DNA from: an uncultured Hyphomicrobiales bacterium
GTDB taxonomy: Bacteria > Pseudomonadota > Alphaproteobacteria > Rhizobiales > Beijerinckiaceae
Length of the DNA: 51,933 bases
Reading direction: 5' to 3'
NCBI GenBank assembly: GCA_903825465.1
Contig: CAIKAR010000110.1
Span: 1-51,933, forward strand
Part shown: positions 44,722 through 51,933 of the stretch, piece by piece
How the letters are laid out: the number at the start of each line of letters is the position of its first letter
Numbering within the stretch: position 1 is the stretch's first letter
Translations under genes and position numbers: made by a program
Notes under the pieces: generated by a model
The model's input: only the letters and a program-made list of their open reading frames with translations
What the model was told of the DNA's origin: nothing
Database searches by the model: none

Positions 44722-45429
44722 ATGGCGGACAGCGCGATTCCACGCCGCGGCTTTTTGAAAGGCGCGGGGCTCGCCGGGGCCGCTCTGGCGACAAACGAAG
44801 CGCAGGCGCAGGCGCCCGCGGCAACCACGACCGTCGCGAAGTCCCCGCCCGCGCCCGAGGCGCTGCTGACGCTCACCGCGACGGAGGCGGCGTTCCTCTC
44901 GGCGGCCTACGACACGTTCATTCCCGCCGACGCCCTGTCGCCCTCCGGCACCGATTGCGGGCTTGTGGTTTTTTGGGACCGCGAGCTCGCCGGCGCCTTT
45001 GGCTATGGGCAAGGCCTCTATCGCGATGGGCCGCACGCTCAGGGCAAGCCCGAGCAAGGCTACCAATTGCCGCTGACGCCGCGCGCCTATTTCGCCGCCG
45101 GCATCAAGGCCGCCAACGCCTACGCGAAGAAGACCCGCGGCAAGGAATTCGACCGCCTCGCGCCGGCCGACCGCGACGCCATGCTTCACGAAATGGACGC
45201 CGGCAAGGCCGAGTTCGACGGCATGAACGCCAAGATGTTTTTCGAGGCGCTGTACAGCTCCGCGATGGAAGGCTTCTTCTCCGACCCCATTCACGGCGGC
45301 AACCGCGGCCTCGCCTCGTGGAAGATGGTCGGCTACCCCGGCCTGCCGGCGACCTACGCGCGCACCGCCGAGGAATACCGCGGCAAGAAGGTCGATCTGA
45401 AGCCGCGATCCATTCAAGACTTCATCTGA
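44722..45429 (+). CDS. Gluconate 2-dehydrogenase subunit 3 family protein (Tat signal)
   Basis: 235 residues. A twin-arginine signal PRRGFLKGAG (Arg 8-9) opens the protein. The rest matches the small subunit that accompanies membrane-associated GMC dehydrogenases: TATEAAFLSAAYDTFIPAD near residue 55, YFAAGIKAAN, FFEALYSSAMEGFFSDP and GNRGLASWKMVGYPG. The subunit carries its catalytic partner through Tat as a folded complex. The GMC gene starts 10 bases downstream, which settles the partnership. Confidence 0.92.
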   Translation: MADSAIPRRGFLKGAGLAGAALATNEAQAQAPAATTTVAKSPPAPEALLTLTATEAAFLSAAYDTFIPADALSPSGTDCGLVVFWDRELAGAFGYGQGLYRDGPHAQGKPEQGYQLPLTPRAYFAAGIKAANAYAKKTRGKEFDRLAPADRDAMLHEMDAGKAEFDGMNAKMFFEALYSSAMEGFFSDPIHGGNRGLASWKMVGYPGLPATYARTAEEYRGKKVDLKPRSIQDFI

Positions 45430-45439
45430 GGGGGCGGAC

Positions 45440-47206
45440 ATGGCCACTGTTTTGAAACCGGTCGATGTCTGCATCGTCGGGCTGGGCTGGTCGGGCTCGA
45501 TCATGGCGCGCGAATTGACCAAGGCGGGGCTTTCCGTCGTCGCGCTCGAACGCGGCGCCGACCGCACGCCCGCGGAAGACTTCGTGTTTCCCTATATCCG
45601 CGACGAGCTCAAGGTGCGCGTGCGCAACGGGCTGATGCTCGACACGGCGACGGAAACGCTGAGCATGCGCAACGCCGCCAGCGAGCTCGCGCTGCCGATG
45701 CGCAAGTGGGAGGTGTTTTCGCTCGGCGACAACGTCGGCGGCGCCGGCTCGCACTGGAACGGCATCACCTGGCGGTTCACGCCGTCGGAATTCGTTTTGC
45801 GATCGCATCTTGAGGAGCGCTACGGCAAGAACGCCATTCCCGCCGACATGACGATTCAGGACTGGGGCGTCAACTACGACGACCTTGAGCCGCACTACGA
45901 CCGCTTTGAAAAGCTTTGCGGCACGTCGGGCAAGGCGGGCAACATCAAGGGCAAGATCATGGAGGGCGGCAACCCCTTCGAGGGCGCGCGCTCGGACGAA
46001 TATCCCAATAAGCCGCTGATCATGTCGCAGGCCGGTCTGATGATGACGAAGGCGGCGCGCGAGCTGGGCCTGCATCCCTTCCCGACGCCGGCGTCGAATT
46101 CCTCGACGCCCTACACGAACCCCGAGGGCTGTCAGATCGGTGGATGCCAGTACTGCGGCCACTGCGAATATTTCGGCTGCGAGGCCAACGCCAAGGCGAG
46201 CCCCAACATCTGTCTGCATCCCGTGCTGTTCAACGACGCGAAGTTCGAGCGGCGCACGCTGTCCTATGTCAGCAACCTCAAATTCGATTCCGCCTCGCGG
46301 CGCATTCGCTCCGTCGTGTATGTCGATCGCCGCACCGGCGCCGAGTACGAGCAGCCCGCCGAACTCGTGATTCTCTGCGCCTATCCCTTCAACAATGTCC
46401 TGTTGATGCGGCTGGCGGGCGTCGGCAAGCCCTACGACCCCGCGACCGGCGAGGGCGTGATTGGCAAAAACTACTGCTACCAGACGAACTCCAACGTCGC
46501 CGCCTTCGTCGACGAGGAAATCAACCCCTTTATCGGCACAGGCGTGTCGCCGGCGGTGGTCGACGATTACCAAGGCGACAACTTCGACCATGGCGGCCTT
46601 GGCTTTTTCGGCGGCGGCTATATCGCGCCGGGGGTCAGCGGCGGCCGTCCGATCCAGGTGCGCAACACGCCGCCGGGCACGCCGCGCTGGGGCAGCGCGT
46701 GGAAGGAGGCGACGGCGAAGTGGTACAACCACTGGTTCCCGCTGTCGGTGCATGGCACCAGCTACGCCAACCGCGGCAACTACCTCGACCTCGATCCGAC
46801 CTATCGCGACGCGATCGGCCGCCCGCTCGTGCGCATGACCTTCAACTATCCCGAGAACGACCGGAAAATGTCGGTTTTCATGACCAACAAGGCCAACGAC
46901 ATCGCCAAGGCCATGGGCGCGAAGACCACCGTGCCCGTGCCGCGCACGTCGAATTTCGGCGCGTCGAACGGCGCGGCCTCGCACCACACGGGCGGCGTCA
47001 TTATGGGCAAAGACCCCAAGACGAGCGCGTTGAACCGCTATTTGCAAAGCTGGGATTGCGACAACCTTTTCGTCATGGGCGGCGCGGCCTTTCCGCAGAA
47101 CGCCGGCCACAACCCCACCGGCACCATTGGCGCGCTCGCCTATTGGTCGGCGAAGGCCATCGTCGAGCAATATCTGAAATCGCCCGGCGCGCTGGTGAAG
47201 GCTTGA
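45440..47206 (+). CDS. GMC-family flavin dehydrogenase, catalytic subunit
   Basis: 588-residue FAD enzyme of the glucose/gluconate/sorbitol dehydrogenase group. Rossmann motif GLGWSGS near residue 14, Glu 38 (ALERGA) for FAD ribose, and the C-terminal GMC signature AGHNPTGTIGALAYW with the catalytic His region. Five cysteines lie in CX4CX2CX2CX4C spacing from residue 231 to 247, in the place where related dehydrogenases carry a 3Fe-4S cluster, so an iron-sulfur cluster is likely. It has no signal of its own and would ride with the Tat-exported small subunit. The usual cytochrome c subunit gene is not adjacent. Sugar, sugar acid or other alcohols could be substrate. Confidence 0.92.
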   Translation: MATVLKPVDVCIVGLGWSGSIMARELTKAGLSVVALERGADRTPAEDFVFPYIRDELKVRVRNGLMLDTATETLSMRNAASELALPMRKWEVFSLGDNVGGAGSHWNGITWRFTPSEFVLRSHLEERYGKNAIPADMTIQDWGVNYDDLEPHYDRFEKLCGTSGKAGNIKGKIMEGGNPFEGARSDEYPNKPLIMSQAGLMMTKAARELGLHPFPTPASNSSTPYTNPEGCQIGGCQYCGHCEYFGCEANAKASPNICLHPVLFNDAKFERRTLSYVSNLKFDSASRRIRSVVYVDRRTGAEYEQPAELVILCAYPFNNVLLMRLAGVGKPYDPATGEGVIGKNYCYQTNSNVAAFVDEEINPFIGTGVSPAVVDDYQGDNFDHGGLGFFGGGYIAPGVSGGRPIQVRNTPPGTPRWGSAWKEATAKWYNHWFPLSVHGTSYANRGNYLDLDPTYRDAIGRPLVRMTFNYPENDRKMSVFMTNKANDIAKAMGAKTTVPVPRTSNFGASNGAASHHTGGVIMGKDPKTSALNRYLQSWDCDNLFVMGGAAFPQNAGHNPTGTIGALAYWSAKAIVEQYLKSPGALVKA

Positions 47207-47216
47207 CCCGCGGCCG

Positions 47217-48251
47217 TCAGTTCGGCGGCGTCGTCGCCGCCTTCGCCTTGTCTATGATGTCTTGCGGCGTCGCGTAGACGCCGCGGATGAGCGCTTGCGT
47301 TTCCTCGCCGGTGCTCGGCGAGACCTCGAGGTTGAGCTTCCGCGCCTCGTCGAGAAACGCGGGATCGCGGAACGTGTCCATGAACGCCTTGCGCATGGCG
47401 GCGACGCGGTCGGCGGGCGCCTCGGGTGCCATGATGTAGGGGCGCCCAAACCGCTCCTGCGAATAGACCAGGTCGAGAATGGCCTTCTGTTCGGGCGTTT
47501 TCGCGAAATCGACCGATTTCGGCACGCCCATCGCGTCGAGTTCGGGATGCCCGACCGAGGTTTCCTGCACGAGAATACGCGCCAGCCCGCTCTTGAACCA
47601 GTCGGGATGGGTCGATTGCACGCTCGACCAGCCGGCGCCGCATTCGCCGTGGATTTCGCCCTTTTCGATGGCGAGCTGCACTTCGCTGTTGCCGGAATAG
47701 CCAAGCACGAACTTGAATTTCGCGCCGAGCACGTTGGCGAGCATGACGGGGAAGTCGCGCGTCGAGGCCGCCTCGCCCGACGAACCCATGACGATTTGCG
47801 TCGTCAGCGCCTCCGCGAAGGTTTTCGCCGGCGCGTCGGTCCGCGTCACGCAGACGTAGACATCGCTGTTGGCGTTGCCGATGTATTGAAACGCGTTGGG
47901 ATCGAAGCGCACCTTGCGCTTGTCGCCGAGGATGGGCTCGATGATGTTGCCGGGGTGAATGGCGCCGAGAATGGTTCCGTCCTTCGGCGCGACCGTTGAC
48001 ACATAGTAGGCGGCGTTGGCGCCCGCCGCCCCCGGCATGTTCTGCGGAATGACGCTGGGGCCGCCGGGAATATGCGCGCCGATGTGCCGCGCCACTAGCC
48101 GCCCGTAGGCGTCGAAGCCGCCGCCCGCCGCCGAGGCGATGACGAGCGTGACGGTCTTGCCCTTGTAGAAGCTCGCGGCGTCCTGCGCGCGCGCGCCGAC
48201 GCCTGAAGCGGACAATAGGGCGACGGCGGCGAGCCTGGCGAAGGCGGTCAT
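47217..48251 (-). CDS. Tripartite tricarboxylate transporter-type binding protein (TctC/Bug family)
   Basis: 344 residues with a Sec signal peptide (FARLAAVALLSASGVGARAQ). The Bug fold is evident from YKGKTVTLVIASAAGGGFDAYGRL (landmarks GKTVTLVI and GGGFDAYGR), HIPGGPSVIPQNMPGAAG and the C-terminal PAFLDEARKLNLEV. Bug proteins bind small carboxylates and other organics. No TctA or TctB membrane gene is in the window, so it is an orphan that may share a distant permease or serve sensing. It converges on the GMC gene and diverges from the PI-PLC-like gene. Confidence 0.9.
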   Translation of the reverse strand: MTAFARLAAVALLSASGVGARAQDAASFYKGKTVTLVIASAAGGGFDAYGRLVARHIGAHIPGGPSVIPQNMPGAAGANAAYYVSTVAPKDGTILGAIHPGNIIEPILGDKRKVRFDPNAFQYIGNANSDVYVCVTRTDAPAKTFAEALTTQIVMGSSGEAASTRDFPVMLANVLGAKFKFVLGYSGNSEVQLAIEKGEIHGECGAGWSSVQSTHPDWFKSGLARILVQETSVGHPELDAMGVPKSVDFAKTPEQKAILDLVYSQERFGRPYIMAPEAPADRVAAMRKAFMDTFRDPAFLDEARKLNLEVSPSTGEETQALIRGVYATPQDIIDKAKAATTPPN

Positions 48252-48389
48252 GGGTTCCTCGAAAATCAGCGCGGCGGAAACAACGACGCCTTATCGATCC
48301 GCGGGGCGGGCAAATCAATCTTGGGCGGGTGATTGGCGGACGCGATGCTGATATGACTGCGACAGCCCGGTAAACGCCACGATGACGCG

Positions 48390-49394
48390 ATGAAACCACC
48401 CTCGGCGCTGTCGCGCCTGTTCAAGGCCACAACGGCCAGCCTGCTCCTCGCCGCGGCCCCCGCCGCCGCGGAGATATCGGGCGCGTGGTTCCCGACGATG
48501 CCTGTCGCCGACGTTTCCCCACTGCCGGCGAGTTCGACGCGGCCCGCTCCCTCGCCGGAGTTCGTCGCGCGTGCCGCCAACTGGATGGCGCGGCTGCCGG
48601 ACAATCGCTCCCTGGGCGCGGTTTCGCTTCCGGGCACGCACAACAGCGCCGCGCGCTTCGGCGTGTATCTCTGTCAAAATCAAAGCTGGAGCCTGGACGA
48701 CCAGCTTGCCGCGGGCGTGCGCTACCTCGACATCAGACTGCGCCGCTATGGCGATGGCTTCGCCGTCCACCATGGCCCGTGCTTTCAAAACCTTGGCTTC
48801 GACGGCGTTGTGGAGGCCGTTGGCGGGTTTCTCGCGCGCCATCCTTCCGAAACCGTGGTCACGCGCGTGCGCGAGGAATACGAGCCGCCGGCCGGCAGCG
48901 CCGCGTTTCGCGACATCTGGGCGCGGTACATGCGCCTATACGGCGGCCGCTTTCTGCCGGCGATGGACCACGTGCCGACGCTGGGCGAAGCGCGGGGAAG
49001 GATTTTGGTTTTGCGCGACGCCGACATGGCGGGGCAGGGGATCGACTACAACGGCCCGCTGCTGAAAATTCAGGACGCGTGGCAGGTTTTCGTCGGCGAC
49101 AACGACAATCCCTATGGTCCGGACACGGTGTCCGTTCAGCAGAAATACCGGATGATCCGCAAGTCGATGGCCGCCGCGGCCGAGCTGAATCCGCGTGGCG
49201 AATTTCTGTATCTGAACCATCTGAGTTCGCCGGGCCTGTCCGGGCCGATGGATTTCGCCGCGCGGACAAACCAGTACGTTTTCGACGCGATCACAGCGGC
49301 TCCCGCGACGCGTCCAATCGGAATCCCGATCATGGACTATCCCGGCGAAGGCTTGATCGAAAAAATCATCCAGACCAATTTCGCGCCGCGTTAA
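48390..49394 (+). CDS. Secreted phosphatidylinositol-specific phospholipase C-like protein
   Basis: 334 residues with a Sec signal peptide (ATTASLLLAAAPAAA). The PLC-X domain keeps the two catalytic histidines: His 84 in SLPGTHNSAAR and His 127/128 in AVHHGPC, with the YLDIRLR strand (Asp 114, Arg 116) between them. No calcium-site extension or Y domain is seen, as in bacterial PI-PLC. It might release PI or a related phospholipid head group from host or environmental membranes, but the natural substrate is unknown. Monocistronic, ending at a minus-strand terminator. Confidence 0.88.
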   Translation: MKPPSALSRLFKATTASLLLAAAPAAAEISGAWFPTMPVADVSPLPASSTRPAPSPEFVARAANWMARLPDNRSLGAVSLPGTHNSAARFGVYLCQNQSWSLDDQLAAGVRYLDIRLRRYGDGFAVHHGPCFQNLGFDGVVEAVGGFLARHPSETVVTRVREEYEPPAGSAAFRDIWARYMRLYGGRFLPAMDHVPTLGEARGRILVLRDADMAGQGIDYNGPLLKIQDAWQVFVGDNDNPYGPDTVSVQQKYRMIRKSMAAAAELNPRGEFLYLNHLSSPGLSGPMDFAARTNQYVFDAITAAPATRPIGIPIMDYPGEGLIEKIIQTNFAPR

Positions 49395-49410
49395 GCGCTC
49401 TCCGGTTTCG

Positions 49411-49444
49411 TAAAATGAAAAAGGGCGGCCCCATGGGACCGCCC
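49411..49444 (-). terminator. Intrinsic terminator of the Rieske - amidohydrolase operon
   Basis: GGGCGG (49423-49428) pairs with CCGCCC (49439-49444), with CCCATGGG inside adding an inner stem. On the minus strand the hairpin is followed by TTTTTCATTTTA (complement of 49411-49422), a good T tract, 25 bases after the amidohydrolase stop. It may also slow plus-strand transcripts from the PI-PLC-like gene. Confidence 0.8.
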
Positions 49445-49469
49445 GCTTCGCGTCTTCGCGGCGAAAAAC

Positions 49470-50717
49470 TCAAGCGGCGGTGTAGTTGCCGTACTTGATG
49501 AGGTTCGCCTTCTGCGCCTCGTTGCGCGGCGGCAGCTTGAACAGCTTGTGCGCCGTGCCGCCGAGGATGTTGTGGCGCGCCTTGTCGGTGAGGAACGGCA
49601 AGTCCCAGATCGTCGAGGGCAGGTCGAAATCCCAATGCGGATAGTCGGACGCGTAGAGCAGGGAGTTTTCGGCGTCCATCATGCGGAAAGTGGTTTCCAG
49701 CGCGCCCATGTCCTGAATTTCCATGGGCTGCACGGAATAATACATGTCGCGCATATAGTCCGACGGCTTTTTCTTCAACAGCGGGCATTCCGACGGACGC
49801 AGCATGTATTCGTGGTCGATGCGCTGCATGACGAAGGGAATCCACGACAGGCCCGACTCGATCCAGATCACCGGCATCTTGGGGAAGCGTTCGCCCATGC
49901 CGTTCACGACCCAGTTCGTGCAATGCAGGATGTTGTACCACGAGAAGCCCAGCGCGTGCGCCGACAGGAAGCGGTTGCAGCTCTGGAAGGTGTGGTCGCC
50001 CCACGACGGGCCCGAGTGGAACGACAGCACGAGGCCGCGTTCCTCGATGGCGCGGTACACCTTCATGTAGGCGTTGTCGTAAACGCCCATCTTCGGGCGA
50101 ACCGTCGTCACCATGAACCCGCCGACGCCCTTGCGGTCGCCGAAGGTTTCAACATGGCGCAGGCACGCGTCGGGATCGCTGAAGGGCAGCGAGAGCATTG
50201 TGAACAGGCGTCCGCCGCTTTCCGGCAGGGCCTTTTCCGTGACCCAGCGATTGTAGGCCCAGCACAGCTCGACTTCCATTTCCTTCTGCGGATGCAAGCC
50301 GATGGACAGCATGCCCGTGGGGAAGAGGCAGGAATAGTCGACGCCCATGGCGTCCATCCAGCGATTGCCGAGCTGAATGTCGCGATGCGGGCCCTTTTCG
50401 TCGGTCTTCTCCGACGAGCGCAGCGGATAGCGCGTCACGCGGCCGCCCATGTCCTGATAGCCGAAGCCCGACGGCGCGACGTTGCCGCGGCCGCCCTTGG
50501 CGCGCGAGGCGAGCGCGAGCTGCTTGAGAACGTCGTTCTCCATGTAGGGGAGAATTTCGCCAAAGCTCTCGTTCTCGTAGTGATGCGCGTCGACGTCGAC
50601 GACGAGAACGTCGTCGAACTTCTTGTCGCGGGTCTGCTTGGCGGCGTGCGCCAGCAGTTTCGTGGTGTTGAGTTCTTCGACTTGCACGCGTCGACCGCGG
50701 TCTGCGATGAGGTCCAT
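49470..50717 (-). CDS. Amidohydrolase_2 family protein (ACMSD/decarboxylase-like)
   Basis: 415 residues of the amidohydrolase-2 group, whose known members include metal-dependent decarboxylases of aromatic or carboxylated compounds. The metal site begins VVDVDAHHYE (His 45-46 region), with VLSFHSGPSWGDH and YASDYPHWDFD supplying later His and Asp ligands. There is no signal peptide, so it is cytoplasmic. ATG 50717 follows GGAGGG closely. It is the third gene of an operon with an unrecognised protein and a Rieske protein, which hints at degradation of an aromatic-like compound. The substrate cannot be named. Confidence 0.87.
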   Translation of the reverse strand: MDLIADRGRRVQVEELNTTKLLAHAAKQTRDKKFDDVLVVDVDAHHYENESFGEILPYMENDVLKQLALASRAKGGRGNVAPSGFGYQDMGGRVTRYPLRSSEKTDEKGPHRDIQLGNRWMDAMGVDYSCLFPTGMLSIGLHPQKEMEVELCWAYNRWVTEKALPESGGRLFTMLSLPFSDPDACLRHVETFGDRKGVGGFMVTTVRPKMGVYDNAYMKVYRAIEERGLVLSFHSGPSWGDHTFQSCNRFLSAHALGFSWYNILHCTNWVVNGMGERFPKMPVIWIESGLSWIPFVMQRIDHEYMLRPSECPLLKKKPSDYMRDMYYSVQPMEIQDMGALETTFRMMDAENSLLYASDYPHWDFDLPSTIWDLPFLTDKARHNILGGTAHKLFKLPPRNEAQKANLIKYGNYTAA

Positions 50718-50759
50718 TGTAATCCCTCCGTTGAGGCCCAGAAAAAAACGCTTGAGCGG

Positions 50760-51266
50760 TCAGACGCCCGACCAGCTTTGCCACATGCCCAGTTCAAACA
50801 CCTGCAGGTCCACCGCTTTCAGCAGCGCGCCGCAGAGAATCATCGCGTCCGTGCCGGTGACCGCGAAGCGGTCCTTCACCACGGGAAACTTGTCGCCGGC
50901 TTCCATGTTCGCGGCGTAGAGCTTGCAGAGCGCGGCCATCAGCGCCTGCGTCGCCTCCGGCGTCAACGCCTCGAAATCGCCGCCGGCGAATTTGGCGTCG
51001 AGCGCCGCGGCGAGCTTGAGCGCGTCGTCCGATGTGGGGTTGGACTTGCGCGCTACGGGGACGGGCGCCGAAATCTTGCGGAGGATTTCGACCTTCTTGG
51101 CCGGTTCGGCGGCCGCCGCCGGCTTCAATCCTTCCATCATCGCCTTGATGAAATTCGCCTTGTCCTTGGCCGACATGCCTTCGTCGCTCGCCGGTTTTCC
51201 GGCGGCGCCGACAAGCTTGGCGGCGGGTTTCGCCGCCTTGGCCTTGGTGGTCTTAGGCGACGACAT
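50760..51266 (-). CDS. Unrecognised protein with Lys/Ala-rich N-terminus
   Basis: 168 residues; I do not recognise the family. The first third is low-complexity Lys/Ala/Pro (KTTKAKAAKPAAKLVG, AEPAKKVEILRK), likely disordered. The last 100 residues look folded and mainly helical (DDALKLAAALDAKFAGGDFEALTPE, with conserved-looking AALCKLYAANMEAGDKF and ILCGALLKAVDLQVFELGMW). No signal peptide or membrane helix. It overlaps the Rieske gene by 14 bases and precedes the amidohydrolase by 42 bases. Gene reality is supported by the operon and by clean codon use. Confidence 0.7.
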   Translation of the reverse strand: MSSPKTTKAKAAKPAAKLVGAAGKPASDEGMSAKDKANFIKAMMEGLKPAAAAEPAKKVEILRKISAPVPVARKSNPTSDDALKLAAALDAKFAGGDFEALTPEATQALMAALCKLYAANMEAGDKFPVVKDRFAVTGTDAMILCGALLKAVDLQVFELGMWQSWSGV

Positions 51267-51615
51267 AAACGTCGTTTCCCTTCGTGACGACGTCGTATTT
51301 GCGCAGACGCACGGACTTGTCCTTGACGTGACAGCCAGTCTTCATGTCGTATTCGTAGCCGTGCCAGGGGCAGACGAAATTCATGTCGTTGGTGAAGTGC
51401 AGGCCCATCGACGTCTTGTCGGGGCGCAGACGTTCCTCGACATTCGCGATCGTCAATCCCTCGCAGGCCGGGCCGCCCTGATGCAGGCAGAAATTGCTGT
51501 AGGCGTAGAACTCGCCCTCGTGCCGGAAGATTCCGATTTCGTCTTCGCCGATGCGGACGATTTGCCGATCGCCGTCCTTGAATTCCGAGGCTTTTCCGAT
51601 GAACTGCTCCGCCAT
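51253..51615 (-). CDS. Rieske [2Fe-2S] ferredoxin-like protein
   Basis: 120 residues with a single Rieske domain. The cluster ligands are CLH (Cys 43, His 45) and CPWH (Cys 82, His 85). The spacing of 36 residues between the two pairs is longer than usual in Rieske ferredoxins, the insertion being around NVEERLRPDKTSMG. ATG 51615 has GGGAGG upstream, and the 36-residue longer frame is arginine-rich and rejected. A lone Rieske protein normally donates electrons to an oxygenase; none is adjacent, only the unrecognised gene and the amidohydrolase downstream. Confidence 0.9.
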   Translation of the reverse strand: MAEQFIGKASEFKDGDRQIVRIGEDEIGIFRHEGEFYAYSNFCLHQGGPACEGLTIANVEERLRPDKTSMGLHFTNDMNFVCPWHGYEYDMKTGCHVKDKSVRLRKYDVVTKGNDVYVVA

Positions 51616-51771
51616 GAGCGCGGGCCCTCCCTTAAATCTTGGAATGCGACAATGGGCCCGTTCCCGTCGGAAACGCGCCCGTCGAAGGAAACTAGACCCG
51701 CGGGCGCGTTCTGTCCAAGACATTATCGTTTTGGCTGCCCAACGAATTGGGTGGAATAGGCGCGCCGCGGC

Positions 51772-51933
51772 CTATCGCAGCGCCCGCGCGTGTTTGCCCA
51801 TGGCCACGAGCGCCTTTTCGCCGATGCGGCCTACAAAGCCCCGGATGTCGGCCTCGCGCGAGAAAGGCGCGGCGCGCGCCGGGCGCACGGCGTAGAGCGT
51901 GCGCGCCAACGTCGGGCGGTCGATCTTGCGGCC
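51772..51933 (-). CDS. C-terminal end of an unrecognised protein, cut by window edge
   Basis: 53 codons before a TAG stop at 51772-51774 on the minus strand, continuing past the window end. The visible residues, IDRPTLARTLYAVRPARAAP followed by FSREADIRGFVGRIGEKAL and a basic tail, are too few to assign a family. It runs in the same direction as the Rieske operon, whose first gene starts 157 bases downstream, so it may be the preceding gene. Confidence 0.5.
   Translation of the reverse strand, partial: GRKIDRPTLARTLYAVRPARAAPFSREADIRGFVGRIGEKALVAMGKHARALR

Overview
The window is GC-rich chromosomal DNA from an alphaproteobacterium, most likely order Hyphomicrobiales (Rhizobiales). The grounds are the amidase - PBP1A - prfB order, dnaA next to rpsT, the tandem cold-shock-domain protein, and the style of the TyrS, DnaA and AsmA-like proteins. 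I see no insertion sequence, prophage, CRISPR array, tRNA or rRNA. Genes are packed tightly, and many neighbours overlap by 1-20 bases. The genus cannot be named from the sequence alone.

Layout. (1) 1-23.6 kb is mostly housekeeping: cell-wall enzymes (amidase, PBP1A, an M23 peptidase, AnmK), release factor 2 with its programmed frameshift, a peroxiredoxin, a giant AsmA-like envelope protein, TyrS, MoeA, a YcjX-type GTPase, PurE-PurK, a sirtuin, a double cold-shock protein, and a murL-murD2 pair. That pair is an alternative route to the D-glutamate of peptidoglycan: MurD2 adds L-Glu to UDP-MurNAc-L-Ala and MurL epimerises it in place. (2) 23.7-30.6 kb holds a YkuD-fold lipoprotein with an altered active site, an aromatic-catabolism operon (dienelactone hydrolase, intradiol dioxygenase, LLM flavoprotein), and a marR-emrA-emrB efflux operon preceded by a clear operator-like set of repeats. 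(3) 30.6-33.3 kb holds dnaA, an AT-richer non-coding stretch of about 0.85 kb that could be part of the replication origin, and rpsT with a strong terminator. (4) 33.5-37.4 kb holds a quinone reductase, a gap with a candidate structured small RNA, and a cyanide-insensitive-type cydA-cydB-DUF2474 oxidase operon.

(5) 37.5-51.6 kb is accessory metabolism. A plus-strand run of seven genes (2OG-Fe(II) oxygenase, NitT/TauT-type ABC transporter, DUF1330, Tat-signal amidohydrolase, secreted alpha/beta hydrolase) looks like one uptake-and-degradation operon for an unknown organic compound. It is followed by a Tat-linked GMC dehydrogenase with its small subunit, an orphan TctC-type binding protein, a secreted PI-PLC-like protein, and a minus-strand operon of a Rieske ferredoxin, an unrecognised protein and an amidohydrolase_2 enzyme.

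The points most worth following up are the murL-murD2 pair, the candidate small RNA at about 34.6 kb, the two accessory catabolic operons, and several enzymes with altered key residues (YkuD His and Arg lost, ABC ATPase Walker A Ser replaced by Cys, single-Cys peroxiredoxin).
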